This document shows, piece by piece, positions 35,802-45,289 of a stretch of 64,000 nucleotides of DNA. The stretch lies in the NCBI RefSeq assembly GCF_002844275.1, contig NZ_NXGX01000005.1:434001-498000 (forward strand). The letters are read 5' to 3'. The notes beneath the pieces are model-generated. The model searched no databases. It saw nothing but the letters and a program-made list of their open reading frames with translations, and was not told the DNA's origin. The position numbers were made by a program, and so were the translations under genes. Source of the stretch: Thalassospira lohafexi. GTDB taxonomy: Bacteria; Pseudomonadota; Alphaproteobacteria; Rhodospirillales; Thalassospiraceae. How positions within the stretch are numbered: the first letter of the stretch is position 1; the number at the start of each line of letters is the position of its first letter.

Positions 35802-36689
35802 TTATTCCGCGGGCACCAACCAGCGTGTTGTGTGATGCCCCGGTCCCGGCAGTTTGCATGTTTTTGCCAGCCAGCTTCCGATGACATCAAGGTCCTGATC
35901 GAACTGCCACGGCGGATTGATCACCAAAAGTCCAGCCCCGCGCATGCGTCCTTTGGCCCCACCATGGTCGGCGGCAAGTTCGGCACATAAAACCCCGCCT
36001 TGCGATTTGATCGCGCCAATCGATTTGCGAAGGTCTGCATCAAAGCCATCTTCAAGGATCGGGTACCACAGCATAAAGGTGCCCGTCGGCCATTTATCCC
36101 ATGCGCTTTGCAGGGAATGGGCCGCCCGTTGATAATCCTGTTTTACGTCGTAACTCGGATCCATCAGAACCAAACCACGCCGGATGGCGGGCGGCATCAT
36201 GGCAACCAATCCTTCGTATCCATCGCGTTTATGCAGATGAATGCGCGGATCGCGTTTCACCCGGTGATACAGGGTTTCGTTTTCACGCGGATGGAGTTCC
36301 ATCAGAACCAGTTCGTCTTCATCACGCAGCATTTCGCGCACAATAAACGGTGACCCCGGATAGAACGGACCGGCATATTCATCCGTGTCGCGCACACCGT
36401 ATTCGCGCCCGTGGGTAATCGGATCAAAGCGGCTGACATGATCCATGTAGTCTTGCAGCATTTCAGGCGCGTTTTTGCCTGCCTGTGCGGCACCAATACC
36501 ACCATGCCACTCGCCGGTTTTTGCGGCCTGGTCGCTGCCAAGGTCATACCATCCCGAACCGGCATGGGTATCAATCACGCAGAACGGTTTTTTCTTTTTG
36601 CGCAGATGCGTCAAGATCAACCAAAGGGCCGCGTGCTTGTGCAGATCGGCAAAATTTCCGGCGTGATAGCCATGCAGATAACTCAGCAT
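35802..36689 (-). CDS. rlmJ: 23S rRNA (adenine(2030)-N6)-methyltransferase RlmJ
   Basis: A 295-residue SAM-dependent methyltransferase. The N-terminus LSYLHGYHAGNFADLHKHA is the family signature, followed by a variant SAM motif VIDTHAGSGWYDL and the DPSY-type catalytic tetrad LVLMDPSYDVKQDY. It methylates N6 of a single adenine in 23S rRNA. AAAGGA precedes the start and lies within the last codons of the upstream pseudouridine synthase gene (7 bases between stop and start), so two ribosome-modifying enzymes are co-transcribed. Confidence 0.92.
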   Translation of the reverse strand: MLSYLHGYHAGNFADLHKHAALWLILTHLRKKKKPFCVIDTHAGSGWYDLGSDQAAKTGEWHGGIGAAQAGKNAPEMLQDYMDHVSRFDPITHGREYGVRDTDEYAGPFYPGSPFIVREMLRDEDELVLMELHPRENETLYHRVKRDPRIHLHKRDGYEGLVAMMPPAIRRGLVLMDPSYDVKQDYQRAAHSLQSAWDKWPTGTFMLWYPILEDGFDADLRKSIGAIKSQGGVLCAELAADHGGAKGRMRGAGLLVINPPWQFDQDLDVIGSWLAKTCKLPGPGHHTTRWLVPAE

Positions 36690-36695
36690 CGCGGC

Positions 36696-37397
36696 TTATC
36701 CTTTCTTCGGACGTGACCGGTGGCGACCGGGTTTCTGGGATTTGGATTTGTTTGGCACCGCATCAGCCTTGCCACCCGATTGATGTTTACGCGGCGGCTT
36801 GGCCGATCCGGGGGACAGGCGGCGATGGGTTGCGGGCGGTGCATCAACTTCGATCACGCGATGTTCGCCCGGCGCAATGCCTTCAAGCGTCCAGTCGCCA
36901 ATTGCATGCCTGATCAGGCGCAAGGTTGGAAAACCAACCGCTGCGGTCATGCGGCGCACTTGCCGGTTGCGGCCCTCGGTAATGGTCAGCTCAATCCAGC
37001 TTGTCGGGATTTCCTTGCGATAGCGCACCGGTGGATCGCGTTCCCAAAGATTTGCCGGTTCATCAATCCGGCGCACCTTTGCCGGAAGTGTCATGCCATC
37101 TTTAAGCTCGACCCCGTCGCGCAGCGCATCAAGCGCCTCATCGGTCGGCTCCCCATCGACCTGCACCAGATAGGTTTTCGGTTTTTTGTATTTGGGGTGG
37201 GCAATCTGCGCATTGAGCGGCCCATTGTCCGTCAGCAACAGTAACCCTTCGCTGTCACGATCAAGGCGGCCGGCGGCATAGACACCGGGCTGTTGGATAT
37301 AGTCAGCCAATGTCGCCCGACCGTTTTCACGGTCGGTAAACTGGGTCAAAACGCCATACGGCTTGTTAAAAAGGATCAGTTGCGCCATGGCGCGCAT
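36696..37397 (-). CDS. RsuA/RluE-family pseudouridine synthase
   Basis: A 233-residue pseudouridine synthase without an S4 domain. The sequence [19 protein letters not shown], the catalytic Asp in [29 protein letters not shown] and the C-terminal [25 protein letters not shown] fit RluE, which modifies a uridine in domain V of 23S rRNA. The last 35 residues are basic and low complexity. A second ATG lies three codons downstream (37388); both lack a clear ribosome-binding site. rlmJ follows directly. Confidence 0.88.
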   Translation of the reverse strand: MRAMAQLILFNKPYGVLTQFTDRENGRATLADYIQQPGVYAAGRLDRDSEGLLLLTDNGPLNAQIAHPKYKKPKTYLVQVDGEPTDEALDALRDGVELKDGMTLPAKVRRIDEPANLWERDPPVRYRKEIPTSWIELTITEGRNRQVRRMTAAVGFPTLRLIRHAIGDWTLEGIAPGEHRVIEVDAPPATHRRLSPGSAKPPRKHQSGGKADAVPNKSKSQKPGRHRSRPKKG

Positions 37398-37496
37398 AAA
37401 ACCAGCTTTGCGGCGGCTGTCAACATATCCCCATATGCCAAATGCTAATTTGTCGGCAAAGGATCACGTTCCAGTCCACCGCGAAACTCGCAAACA

Positions 37497-38231
37497 TCAG
37501 TCGCGGATCAGATATTCCATGGTGGTCACAACCCGAACGGTTTTATTGATCTGGCTGGCTTCATTCATATTCGGTGCACCGTCCGCTGCCAAAATCTGAA
37601 ACAGTCCTTGTGTCGCGCGGCGGATCCCGCCCAACTGACCACCAGAGTCGGCGGCAAACTGCAAGGCGGCTTCGCGGGCATTGGCCGTCGCGGCAGCAAT
37701 CATTTCGGGTTTGATGTCATTCAGTCCAGTGAACATATAACTTGGGCCGGGGTTATAGCCCTGCCCACCCAGAACGATCCCGCCCTGAAGCAGTTTGCCA
37801 ATATCCTGAGATGCGGCAACAACCGCCTTCACATCGTCGGTTCGGACCTGAATGGTCTGATTGACGATATAGCGGCTTTCAATTGGGCCGGAACGATATG
37901 ATTGGGCGAGCTGATCGGTGACCTGAAGGTTTTGCAGTTCGGTCATTTCCTTTGAAATGCCGTGGCTTGCCAGAAAATCGAGCAGCGTTTTGGTATCGGA
38001 CTCAATTTTGGCCTGTGCTGTTTGCAATACATCATCGGTTGCAACAAAGGTGATTGGCCACACCGCCCGGTCTGCCTGCACATTCTGCTCGGCCAATCCC
38101 TTAACAGTGACATAGCGGTCAAGCGATCGCATGTTTGCGATACCGTTACCAACAAACCACCCCGCCCCGGCAATTGCCACACCGACGATTACGGCGGCGG
38201 CGACCTTGACCAAACCAGACGACTGAACCAT
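37497..38231 (-). CDS. SIMPL (DUF541) domain protein
   Basis: A 244-residue protein anchored or exported by one N-terminal hydrophobic helix (AAAVIVGVAIAGAGWFVG, about 10-28), followed by a SIMPL/DUF541 domain. The domain starts VTVKGLAEQNVQADRAVW and includes SRYIVNQTIQVRTDDVKAV. SIMPL proteins are periplasmic or envelope proteins, often linked to oxidative stress tolerance; the mechanism is unknown. GAAGAGGCAAAG lies upstream of the ATG. It is monocistronic and divergent from the D-lyxose isomerase gene. Confidence 0.87.
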   Translation of the reverse strand: MVQSSGLVKVAAAVIVGVAIAGAGWFVGNGIANMRSLDRYVTVKGLAEQNVQADRAVWPITFVATDDVLQTAQAKIESDTKTLLDFLASHGISKEMTELQNLQVTDQLAQSYRSGPIESRYIVNQTIQVRTDDVKAVVAASQDIGKLLQGGIVLGGQGYNPGPSYMFTGLNDIKPEMIAAATANAREAALQFAADSGGQLGGIRRATQGLFQILAADGAPNMNEASQINKTVRVVTTMEYLIRD

Positions 38232-38370
38232 GACTTTGCCTCTTCCTAATCCAATGCGCGCCGAAATGAATTATATCTGCGCAAATCATACCTTTAATTA
38301 TGATCTATCAACATAAAAAGCGGCAACAGAGAGGCAGTGTATTCGCCGGAAATTCATCATCAAAGCAGAC

Positions 38371-38386
38371 TTTGAATGCATTCAAA
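38371..38386. promoter_or_regulatory. 16-base perfect palindrome upstream of the D-lyxose isomerase gene
   Basis: TTTGAATGCATTCAAA lies 99 bases before the isomerase start, in the intergenic region shared with the SIMPL gene. Its symmetry and place suit an operator, but no adjacent regulator gene is present. Confidence 0.45.
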
Positions 38387-38484
38387 AACTATCGCATTCT
38401 TTGATTGCCCATGATAAAAGCGCCGCATACCGTCAGGGGTAGGATATACTGCCCCGTCACAATCACACGTCACAAGAGGTCCCC

Positions 38485-39162
38485 ATGCTGCGTTCGGAAA
38501 TCAACGCCTGCATCGAGCATGCAAAAGAACTTTACGCGTCCATTTCCTTTAAACTTCCTGTTTGGGGCCATTACGGCCCGGACCAGTGGGCCGCAGAACC
38601 CGATCTGGCAAAATGGTGCCGCGGGCATCAGATGGGCTGGGACGTGACGGATTATGGCGAAGGTAATTTTGCCAAGCGCGGTTTGATCCTGTTTTGCCTG
38701 CGCAATGGCATCCTGCGTCAACCCGGCGAAGTACCCTATGCCGAAAAGATCATGATTGTCGGTGAGGATCAGGAATGCCCATGGCATTACCACAAGGTCA
38801 AAATGGAAGACATCATTGTGCGCGGCGGTGGCAACCTCGTGATTGAGCTTTGCAACCTGACCGAAGATGGTCAGATGGACCGGGTCAATGACGTACATGT
38901 CCGCACCGACGGCAAGCTCAACATCCTGCCCGCGGGCGGCAAGGTTGTGCTCGAACCGGGGCAAAGCGTAACCCTGCCGCGGACCCTTGTGCACCGCTTT
39001 TACGGCGAAGTTGGCAAAGGTCCGGTTATTGTCGGCGAAGTTTCACAGGTTAATGATGATCTTGCCGATAACTATTTCTTTGATTGTGATGCGCGCTTTA
39101 CCAAGATCGAAGAAGACGTCGCACCAAACCACCCGCTTTGGAATGAACTGCCTGCGCAGTAA
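38485..39162 (+). CDS. D-lyxose ketol-isomerase
   Basis: A 225-residue cupin-type sugar isomerase interconverting D-lyxose and D-xylulose, and often D-mannose and D-fructose. The family signature is MLRSEINACIEHAKELYA at the N-terminus. The metal-binding cupin residues are seen as His-x-His in CPWHYHKVKMEDIIV (with Glu) and a later His in PRTLVHRFYGE. The length is usual. The gene stands alone between a promoter region with a 16-base palindrome and a strong terminator, so its sugar pathway partners are elsewhere. Confidence 0.88.
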   Translation: MLRSEINACIEHAKELYASISFKLPVWGHYGPDQWAAEPDLAKWCRGHQMGWDVTDYGEGNFAKRGLILFCLRNGILRQPGEVPYAEKIMIVGEDQECPWHYHKVKMEDIIVRGGGNLVIELCNLTEDGQMDRVNDVHVRTDGKLNILPAGGKVVLEPGQSVTLPRTLVHRFYGEVGKGPVIVGEVSQVNDDLADNYFFDCDARFTKIEEDVAPNHPLWNELPAQ

Positions 39163-39185
39163 GACCGCCTCATAGAGCAAGCAAA

Positions 39186-39224
39186 CAAAAGCCCCGCAAT
39201 TTTTCTTTGCGGGGCTTTTGCAAT
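39186..39224. terminator. Bidirectional terminator after the D-lyxose isomerase gene
   Basis: Fourteen-base arms (39186-39199 with 39207-39220) have A-rich and T-rich flanks. It separates the isomerase gene from the convergent TPR protein gene. Confidence 0.85.
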
Positions 39225-39258
39225 TTTAGTCGATCCGATGACCGTCCAAAGCCCTTGC

Positions 39259-40233
39259 TTATTCAGCAGGCGGCAGGTCATTTTTGTCGCCAAGAATTTC
39301 GTTAAACTCCGGCATGTCACGCAGGGGTTCGAATTCTTCTTCTGTCCAGGCCGGTTGACGCATGGATTCAGAAAGTTCGATCGCACGTTGCAAATCGGCA
39401 AGAGCGGCTTCGCGGAACCCAAGCCCGGCATTTGCGCAGGCCCGTTGATAGTGACCATTAGCACTTCCGGGTTCTTCGGCCAGCAACCGATTGCACAGGC
39501 TCAGTGCCCAGTCGCGATCACCAAGTTGAAGGGCGGCATCTGCCTTATAGGCCATGACTTCCGGGTCACCCGGTGCCAGTTCAAGAATCTTGTCATAAGT
39601 TTCGATTTTTGAACGCGGGTTCGTGACCTGATTGGCTTGCAGCCACAGTGCATGGATTTCCTGAGTCCGTTCGATTTCGTGCTGATGCTCGTTGATCACC
39701 TTGGATTTCAAACGCAATTCATCCTCAAGCGAGGTCAGGCGTCGTTCGAACTCTTCGGACAAACGTTGCAATTCCGTATTGGCAAGATTGCGCACGCTTG
39801 ATTTCAACTCACGCAACGACTGCCAGCCCAGCATGGTCAGAAGCGCACCAACAGCGGCCACGAAATAAAAGAAATACGTCACAGTATTGGATGAATAGGA
39901 AATCGCCTTGTCGATGGCTTCAAGCTGCCGGTTGACGACTTCGCGCATCAATTCCGCACGCATGCCCTGCATTTCAGTACGCAGGCTTTTCAGTTCATCA
40001 AGAACATAGCGTTCCATCAATGGCGGCATGTTGGTGCGTTCTTTGGCGTCCAAGGGGCTGAAATCGACATCTGGTACTGCATCGAATGCATCGCCCGATT
40101 TGGTGTCCTGACGTGTTTCAGGCTCCGACGTTTGGGCAATCCCCGGTTGTGCGGTGAAAATGCCTGCCAATATCAAAAGTGATGCAACAAAAGTTGCCCG
40201 TCGTAAAGCCCATCGCAAAGACAGTGTCACCAT
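39259..40233 (-). CDS. TPR-containing membrane protein of unknown function
   Basis: A 324-residue protein with a signal peptide (about 1-33, ending PGIAQ) and one transmembrane helix near residues 116-136 (VTYFFYFVAAVGALLTML). A heptad-rich coiled coil (about 140-190) and TPR-like repeats (about 195-300, with DKILELAPGDPEVMAYKADA, LCNRLLAEEPGSANGHYQRA and ALADLQRAIELSE) follow. The repeats suggest a protein-protein scaffold. I do not recognise a named family. It is divergent from the BaiN-like flavoprotein gene, with 210 bases between them. Confidence 0.68.
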   Translation of the reverse strand: MVTLSLRWALRRATFVASLLILAGIFTAQPGIAQTSEPETRQDTKSGDAFDAVPDVDFSPLDAKERTNMPPLMERYVLDELKSLRTEMQGMRAELMREVVNRQLEAIDKAISYSSNTVTYFFYFVAAVGALLTMLGWQSLRELKSSVRNLANTELQRLSEEFERRLTSLEDELRLKSKVINEHQHEIERTQEIHALWLQANQVTNPRSKIETYDKILELAPGDPEVMAYKADAALQLGDRDWALSLCNRLLAEEPGSANGHYQRACANAGLGFREAALADLQRAIELSESMRQPAWTEEEFEPLRDMPEFNEILGDKNDLPPAE

Positions 40234-40443
40234 CCCCGTATTCCTCTTTTTATGATTTGGTCACGTTACCCGCGTAACGCTTAGAATCCCATAGAAAGCG
40301 TTTCAAAAATGCAAACAGGTATAGTCAAACAACCAAACTATGTTGCAGCATGATTGCAGCCTTGCATGTATGCGCACTGACAACGGGTACGTTTATCCGT
40401 ATAAGCGGTTCGGTATTTAAAAATTCAAACGGGTCGGTTCTGC

Positions 40444-41628
40444 GTGAAAAATGTTGATGTTCTTGTAATCGGTGCGGGTGCTGCGGGCCTGATGTGTGCC
40501 ATCGAAGCTGGCAAGCGCGGCCGGTCTGTTGTGGTGGTCGATCATTCCGACAAACCCGCCGAGAAAATCCGTATTTCCGGCGGGGGACGGTGCAATTTCA
40601 CCAACATCCATACAAGCCCGGAAAACTTCCTGTCGCAGAACAAGCGGTTCTGTGTATCCGCCCTGAAACGCTATACCCAGCATGATTTCATCGAAATGGT
40701 GAACCATCATGAAATCAGTTGGCATGAAAAAACGCTGGGCCAGTTGTTCTGTGATGAAAGTTCGTTTCAGATCATCGATATGTTGCTTGATGAATGTGAC
40801 GCTGCAGATGTCACCATTCGCCTGAACACGGAAATTTCCAACATTATCCGCCGCGACGATGGCGGATTTGACGTCACTACACGCACGGGCGCGCAATGGA
40901 CGTGTGCATCGCTTGTGGTCGCGTGTGGCGGGCTTTCAATCCCGAAAATCGGGGCAACCGGATTTGGCTATCAGATTGCCCGTCAGTTCGGATTAAACAT
41001 CATCCCGACCCGGGCGGCTTTGGTGCCGCTGACGTTTGATCCTGAGTTGCGCGCGCAAATGGGCCAGCTATCGGGCATTTCGGTTGATGCGGTGGTTCAA
41101 TGCAACAAAAAGCAATTCCGCGAAGGATTGCTGTTCACCCATCGCGGTCTTTCAGGCCCATCCATTTTGCAGATTTCATCTTATTGCGATGAAGGCGACG
41201 GTATTGTGGTGAACCTCAACCCCGAAGAAGACGCCTTTGATCTTTTGAAATCGGCCAAAAGCGAAACCCCAAAACAAGCCGTTCACACAGTACTGTCACG
41301 CATTCTGCCCAACCGGTTGGCGCAGATGATAACGGCACGTCATGACCTTGAACGCCCGATTGGCGAAACCGGTGACAAGGCGCTTCGCAAGCTGGCGATG
41401 GATGTCAATCAATGGGCCGTCATGCCAAACGGAACCGAAGGATATCGCACCGCCGAGGTCACCATTGGCGGGGTAGATACCAACGAGCTGTCATCAAAAA
41501 CCATGGAATGTCGCAGTGTGCCTGGCCTGTATTTCATCGGTGAAGTTGTTGATGTGACAGGACATCTTGGCGGATTTAATTTCCAGTGGGCCTGGTCATC
41601 TGGCTGGTCTGCCGGGCAAGTTGTCTGA
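40444..41628 (+). CDS. HI0933/BaiN family flavoprotein
   Basis: A 394-residue NAD(P)/FAD-dependent oxidoreductase. The FAD motif VIGAGAAGLMCAIEAGKRG is followed by the family signature EKIRISGGGRCNFTN and by the C-terminal GLYFIGEVVDVTGHLGGFNFQWAWSSG. The HI0933 family includes BaiN, reported to reduce bile acid intermediates, but most members (such as YhiN) have no known function. Translation seems to begin at GTG 40444 with a weak ribosome-binding site; the conserved VDVLVIGAG follows immediately, so this start is well supported. Confidence 0.88.
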   Translation: MKNVDVLVIGAGAAGLMCAIEAGKRGRSVVVVDHSDKPAEKIRISGGGRCNFTNIHTSPENFLSQNKRFCVSALKRYTQHDFIEMVNHHEISWHEKTLGQLFCDESSFQIIDMLLDECDAADVTIRLNTEISNIIRRDDGGFDVTTRTGAQWTCASLVVACGGLSIPKIGATGFGYQIARQFGLNIIPTRAALVPLTFDPELRAQMGQLSGISVDAVVQCNKKQFREGLLFTHRGLSGPSILQISSYCDEGDGIVVNLNPEEDAFDLLKSAKSETPKQAVHTVLSRILPNRLAQMITARHDLERPIGETGDKALRKLAMDVNQWAVMPNGTEGYRTAEVTIGGVDTNELSSKTMECRSVPGLYFIGEVVDVTGHLGGFNFQWAWSSGWSAGQVV

Positions 41629-41773
41629 GGTCGAAATTCGTTTACACACCCCAACCATTAGGCGCATATATAATGTGTGTGTTTCCTCATGCGGGAACAA
41701 ATAGAGTCCTTGGCCGTTTCATGATCAAGCGCGGTGTCAAATAGCCGCAGCAACAAATTAATGAGGTTTGGAC

Positions 41774-41959
41774 ATGTTTGAATATGGTGGAATACTTGGT
41801 TTAATCATTTTGATCGCCGATATCTGGGCGGTCATTAATATTTTGGGCAGTGGTGCGAGCACCGGGTCAAAAGTTCTTTGGATTGTACTTGTTCTTGTTC
41901 TGCCGGTCTTGGGCCTGATCATCTGGCTGTTTGCCGGTCCGCGTAGCGGGCGCGCCTAA
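41774..41959 (+). CDS. Small membrane protein with a PLDc_N-type domain
   Basis: A 61-residue protein with two transmembrane helices (about 6-25 and 36-55) and the pattern GGILGLIILIADIWAVINIL followed by SKVLWIVLVLVLPVLGLIIW. This is the phospholipase D nuclease N-terminal (PLDc_N) domain found in many short stand-alone proteins. Function is unknown. The ATG at 41774 has GAGG about 7 bases upstream. An in-frame TTG two codons earlier is less likely. Confidence 0.75.
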   Translation: MFEYGGILGLIILIADIWAVINILGSGASTGSKVLWIVLVLVLPVLGLIIWLFAGPRSGRA

Positions 41960-42003
41960 GCCCGAAAGATTTCAGCTGGAAACAAAAGCCAGCATCTAAA
42001 ACA

Positions 42004-42039
42004 ACAAAGCCCGACAGTTTTCTGTCGGGCTTTGTGCAT
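42004..42039. terminator. Terminator between the PLDc_N gene and the TRAP permease gene
   Basis: Fourteen-base arms (42004-42017 with 42022-42035) with a TTTT loop. It is symmetrical and probably serves both convergent genes, ending 6 bases from the permease stop. Confidence 0.82.
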
Positions 42040-42041
42040 TC

Positions 42042-43808
42042 TCAAACACCTGCCACGAAAATCGCAATCGCACCAGCCAGCGCAAGCCCAATCCGCACAA
42101 TCAATGGCCGCGGCGATATCAGGCCATACGATATGGCGGTCAAACCAATGGCCACCTTAAGTCCTGCTGCAATCGCCCATACGGGGTCTGACCCAAGATC
42201 AATCAGGGATGCATTGGCCACCATCGCCAACGGCACGATATACAGCCCAATACCCAACGCCATGGCCGAGCCCGCAACCTTGAGCCAGTTTTCTTCGACC
42301 ATGCCCGCAGCAATGAAAACCGCACCACAAACCGGTGGTGTGATAGTCGAGAGAAGTGCGAACCAGAAAACAAACAGATGTGCCTGCAAAGGATCAAGGC
42401 CAAGCTCGATCAAGGCAGGACCGGCAACCGAAACGCAGATCACATAGGCTGCTGTTGTTGGCACTTCCATGCCCAAAATCAAACAGGCCAATGCGGTCAG
42501 AAGCAAAGCTGGCCAGAGCATCCCGCCCGAACCGGATAAAAGCAGCGATGTGATTTTCACCCCAAGTCCGGTTAGCCCAAGCACACCAATCACAATCGAT
42601 GCACATAGAATGATCGAGCCGATCATCGCCACCTGACGCCCCGCATTCAGACAGACATCGGTGAAACGGTCCTTGGTGCGCGCCAGATCAAACGACAGAT
42701 TTCCATCCAAGAACAGCAATGCCGCCCCGACAACAAGGGCCAGACAGGCCGAATATTGTGGCGTATAGCCCCCACCAAACATACCCCAAAGCAGAATGGT
42801 GAAGGGAACAAGGAAAAAGCACGATGTGATGATAACCGCACGCATGGTTGGTCGGTCTTCCTTTGGCACACCGGGAAGATCAAACCGCATGGCAAAGGCG
42901 TTAATTCCAACCCATACCGCAAGAAAATAGAGGAATGCCGGCAAGGTTGCAGCAACCATGATATCGACATAGGGTCGCCCGGTGAGTTCAACCATGACAA
43001 AGGCGCCAGCGCCCATCAAAGGCGGCATGATCTGCCCGCCAGAAGACGCCACCGCCTCAACCGCAGCCGCAAGGCGTTTGGGATACCCAAGCCGCGTCAT
43101 GGCGGGCAAAGTAATCGCACCAGTTGATGCGACATTGGCCGATGCCGATCCCGAAATTGAGCCAAACAGAGCAGATGAAATAACCGATACTTTTGCCGCA
43201 CCGCCCTTAAGACGCCCTGCAGCCGCACCGGCAACATTCATGAATCCCTGCCCGGCTTCGCCAGCATTTAGGACCGCACCGAAAATCACAAAAATCGCAA
43301 CAATGCTGACCGATACACCGGTCAGGCTGCCCCAAAGGCCACCTTCGGCAATGGTCAATGTGCCCAGCATGCTTTCAACCGGAAGCCCCGCATGGCCAAA
43401 TTCGCCCGGAACATATTCGCCAAACAGCGCATAAAGCAAGGCAATGCCCGCAACCATCGGCAAGGGCCAGCCAATGGCGCGGCGCGCCATTTCCAGAACA
43501 ATCCCTAAAAGGACGGCGGCAATGGCGATCTGGCCATTGCCCATCAGGAAACCATACTGATCAGCAAGACTGCCATGGTTGAAAACAATCCAGCCACACC
43601 CGATCAGGCCAATCACAGTAAGGATCGCGCCAGATATATTTTGCGCCCGTGTTTTGGCAACAAAGATCAGTGCCCATGGCAAAGCCAGCGCCATGTGGAT
43701 CGGACGGCTGACAAGATTGGGGACGAGGCCGGAAAAAATCAGCCAAAGGTGAAATGCAATTGAAATTGCACCAAGCATAATCCAGATGGGGCGAGAAATG
43801 GCCGACAT
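42042..43808 (-). CDS. TRAP transporter permease, fused 4TM/12TM type
   Basis: A 588-residue membrane protein with about 16 or more hydrophobic segments, in which the small DctQ-like and large DctM-like subunits are fused, as usual for TAXI-type TRAP systems. Features are FGAVLNAGEAGQGFMNVAGA, ANVASTGAITLPAMTRLGY and MEVPTTAAYVICVSVAGPAL. It uses an ion gradient to take up an organic acid or amino acid delivered by the TAXI binding protein. It is encoded 74 bases after that gene, with a hairpin between them. Confidence 0.9.
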   Translation of the reverse strand: MSAISRPIWIMLGAISIAFHLWLIFSGLVPNLVSRPIHMALALPWALIFVAKTRAQNISGAILTVIGLIGCGWIVFNHGSLADQYGFLMGNGQIAIAAVLLGIVLEMARRAIGWPLPMVAGIALLYALFGEYVPGEFGHAGLPVESMLGTLTIAEGGLWGSLTGVSVSIVAIFVIFGAVLNAGEAGQGFMNVAGAAAGRLKGGAAKVSVISSALFGSISGSASANVASTGAITLPAMTRLGYPKRLAAAVEAVASSGGQIMPPLMGAGAFVMVELTGRPYVDIMVAATLPAFLYFLAVWVGINAFAMRFDLPGVPKEDRPTMRAVIITSCFFLVPFTILLWGMFGGGYTPQYSACLALVVGAALLFLDGNLSFDLARTKDRFTDVCLNAGRQVAMIGSIILCASIVIGVLGLTGLGVKITSLLLSGSGGMLWPALLLTALACLILGMEVPTTAAYVICVSVAGPALIELGLDPLQAHLFVFWFALLSTITPPVCGAVFIAAGMVEENWLKVAGSAMALGIGLYIVPLAMVANASLIDLGSDPVWAIAAGLKVAIGLTAISYGLISPRPLIVRIGLALAGAIAIFVAGV

Positions 43809-43835
43809 GTTTATTCAGTTTGTTGGATAAAGAAG

Positions 43836-43857
43836 GGCCCGGCAGGTGCGCCGGGCC
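43836..43857. promoter_or_regulatory. Intercistronic hairpin between TAXI and TRAP permease genes
   Basis: Perfect 8-base G+C arms (43836-43843 with 43850-43857) lie in the 74-base gap. Read on the minus strand it follows the binding-protein stop. Such hairpins often keep binding-protein mRNA more abundant than permease mRNA, which is inferred here. Confidence 0.55.
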
Positions 43858-43882
43858 TGTTGTGTTTTTGAGCAATCAGGTG

Positions 43883-44845
43883 TTAGCGCTGATCATCGCG
43901 GACCGGGAAACCGGCCTCGGCATAATAACGCAATGCACCGGGATGAATTTTGCCCCCGATATTGCCCAGCATGTCTGGGGAAACACCATTCCACCAAGAC
44001 GAGCTTTCACCCATTTTGGCTTTTTGCTCCCAGAATGTCTTGGTCAACTGATAGGCGGTTTCGTCATCCATCTCGGTCGTTGCAAAGGCCACAACCGACA
44101 GCGAAGCGGTTGTGATGTCTTCGTCCTGACCGCTATAGGTGCCCGCTGGAATAACCGTTTTGTCACGTTTGGTCAGTGCAAGTTGCTCATCGGAAAGTGA
44201 CAGGACATTGACGTCCGTTCCGGCCGCTGCTTCGATCACGTTCGGCGCAGGCCAGGATCCCGCGGTAACGAAACCATCAATCTGACCGTTTTTAAGTGCG
44301 GCAACCGCGTTGGAAAGTTCGGCATCAGCCAGTTCAACTTTGCCGCCCAGACCAAACAGATCGAGGTATTTTTCACCTTCTTTTGCCCCGAAGGACCCCT
44401 TGCCCAGAAGGATGGTTTTGCCTTCAAGACCGGCGAAGTCGGTGGCACCAGAATCACTGCGCATCACAAAATGCATGGTCAGGGACGGGATCGGGAACAG
44501 GGCACGAACCGCTTCGAATTTTTCCGTCGGGCGCCCCTCAAACGGGCCTTTGCTGTTTTGTGCCAGTCCGACCAAACCGGGCGGGGAGGTAAACACATAG
44601 TTGCCCGAACGGACCATGGCTTCCATGACGTTCTGGACCGAACCCTGGCTTTCTTCAACCGTAATAATCACGTCACCATTGGTGCCGGTTTTCATCGCTT
44701 CGGAAAGCTGTGCGGCCATCTGGTAATAGGATGACGCAGCTTTGGCTGATTTCAGAGTGACACGGGTTTCGGCCTGTGCGGCAGACGCCGCAGACAGTGC
44801 CATAATACCGGCGGTAATTACGCCAAGTGTACGCAGAATATTCAA
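43883..44845 (-). CDS. TAXI family TRAP transporter solute-binding protein
   Basis: A 320-residue periplasmic binding protein with a signal peptide (about 1-26, LSAASAAQAE) and the TAXI family pattern: AAKAASSYYQMAAQLSEAMK, VQNVMEAMVRSGNYVFTSPP, LEGKTILLGKGSFGAKEG and QIDGFVTAGSWPAPNVIEAA. TAXI proteins bind glutamate, 2-oxoglutarate or other small acids; the ligand here is unknown. It lies directly upstream of the fused permease gene and is divergent from the MFS gene at 45290. Confidence 0.9.
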   Translation of the reverse strand: MNILRTLGVITAGIMALSAASAAQAETRVTLKSAKAASSYYQMAAQLSEAMKTGTNGDVIITVEESQGSVQNVMEAMVRSGNYVFTSPPGLVGLAQNSKGPFEGRPTEKFEAVRALFPIPSLTMHFVMRSDSGATDFAGLEGKTILLGKGSFGAKEGEKYLDLFGLGGKVELADAELSNAVAALKNGQIDGFVTAGSWPAPNVIEAAAGTDVNVLSLSDEQLALTKRDKTVIPAGTYSGQDEDITTASLSVVAFATTEMDDETAYQLTKTFWEQKAKMGESSSWWNGVSPDMLGNIGGKIHPGALRYYAEAGFPVRDDQR

Positions 44846-45289
44846 GGCTTCCTCCCCTTGTATGAGCAGTCCGCGTGCCGGCTTTGAATGCCGAACTTCG
44901 CAGCGAACCTTTCGTTGGTGGCAATAAGCGCAAAATACAGCCCCGTTTCAGGAGCGTTTTGGCAAAAATGACCCAAATTCACGGCCATAGAAAGCATGAA
45001 GTACATGAAGGTCAAGCTGCTTATGCGATTTCACAGCCTGTCAGAGATGTAAACCTTACGCCAAACGGGTCAGTTTTCACATGGCAGTTGTGCAAAACCG
45101 ACGCTATTCGCGGCCAGGCTTCACGCTTAAAGGGACACAAGCATTCCCAAGGGAACATAACGCACAGAGCAGCGTTGATCTCGGGAACAGTTGTAAATCG
45201 TTTTAGCTCAGTACGTTGTAATGATTGACAGCTTTCCCACCCTTGCCGCAGGGTAGTTCCTGCATCACCAGAATTCAGTTGAGGATTCC
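44846..45289. other. Divergent intergenic region, TAXI gene and MFS gene
   Basis: No believable gene is found in these 444 bases. A 117-residue open frame on the plus strand lacks family features and has no ribosome-binding site. The region should contain the promoters of both divergent genes. A C+G-rich stretch at 45241-45275 precedes GAGGATTCC, the ribosome-binding site of the MFS gene. Confidence 0.45.

Noticed and set aside
44875-45228. A 117-residue open frame between the TAXI and MFS genes
   Set aside because: No motif, hydrophobic segment or ribosome-binding site supports it; the region is better read as divergent promoters.
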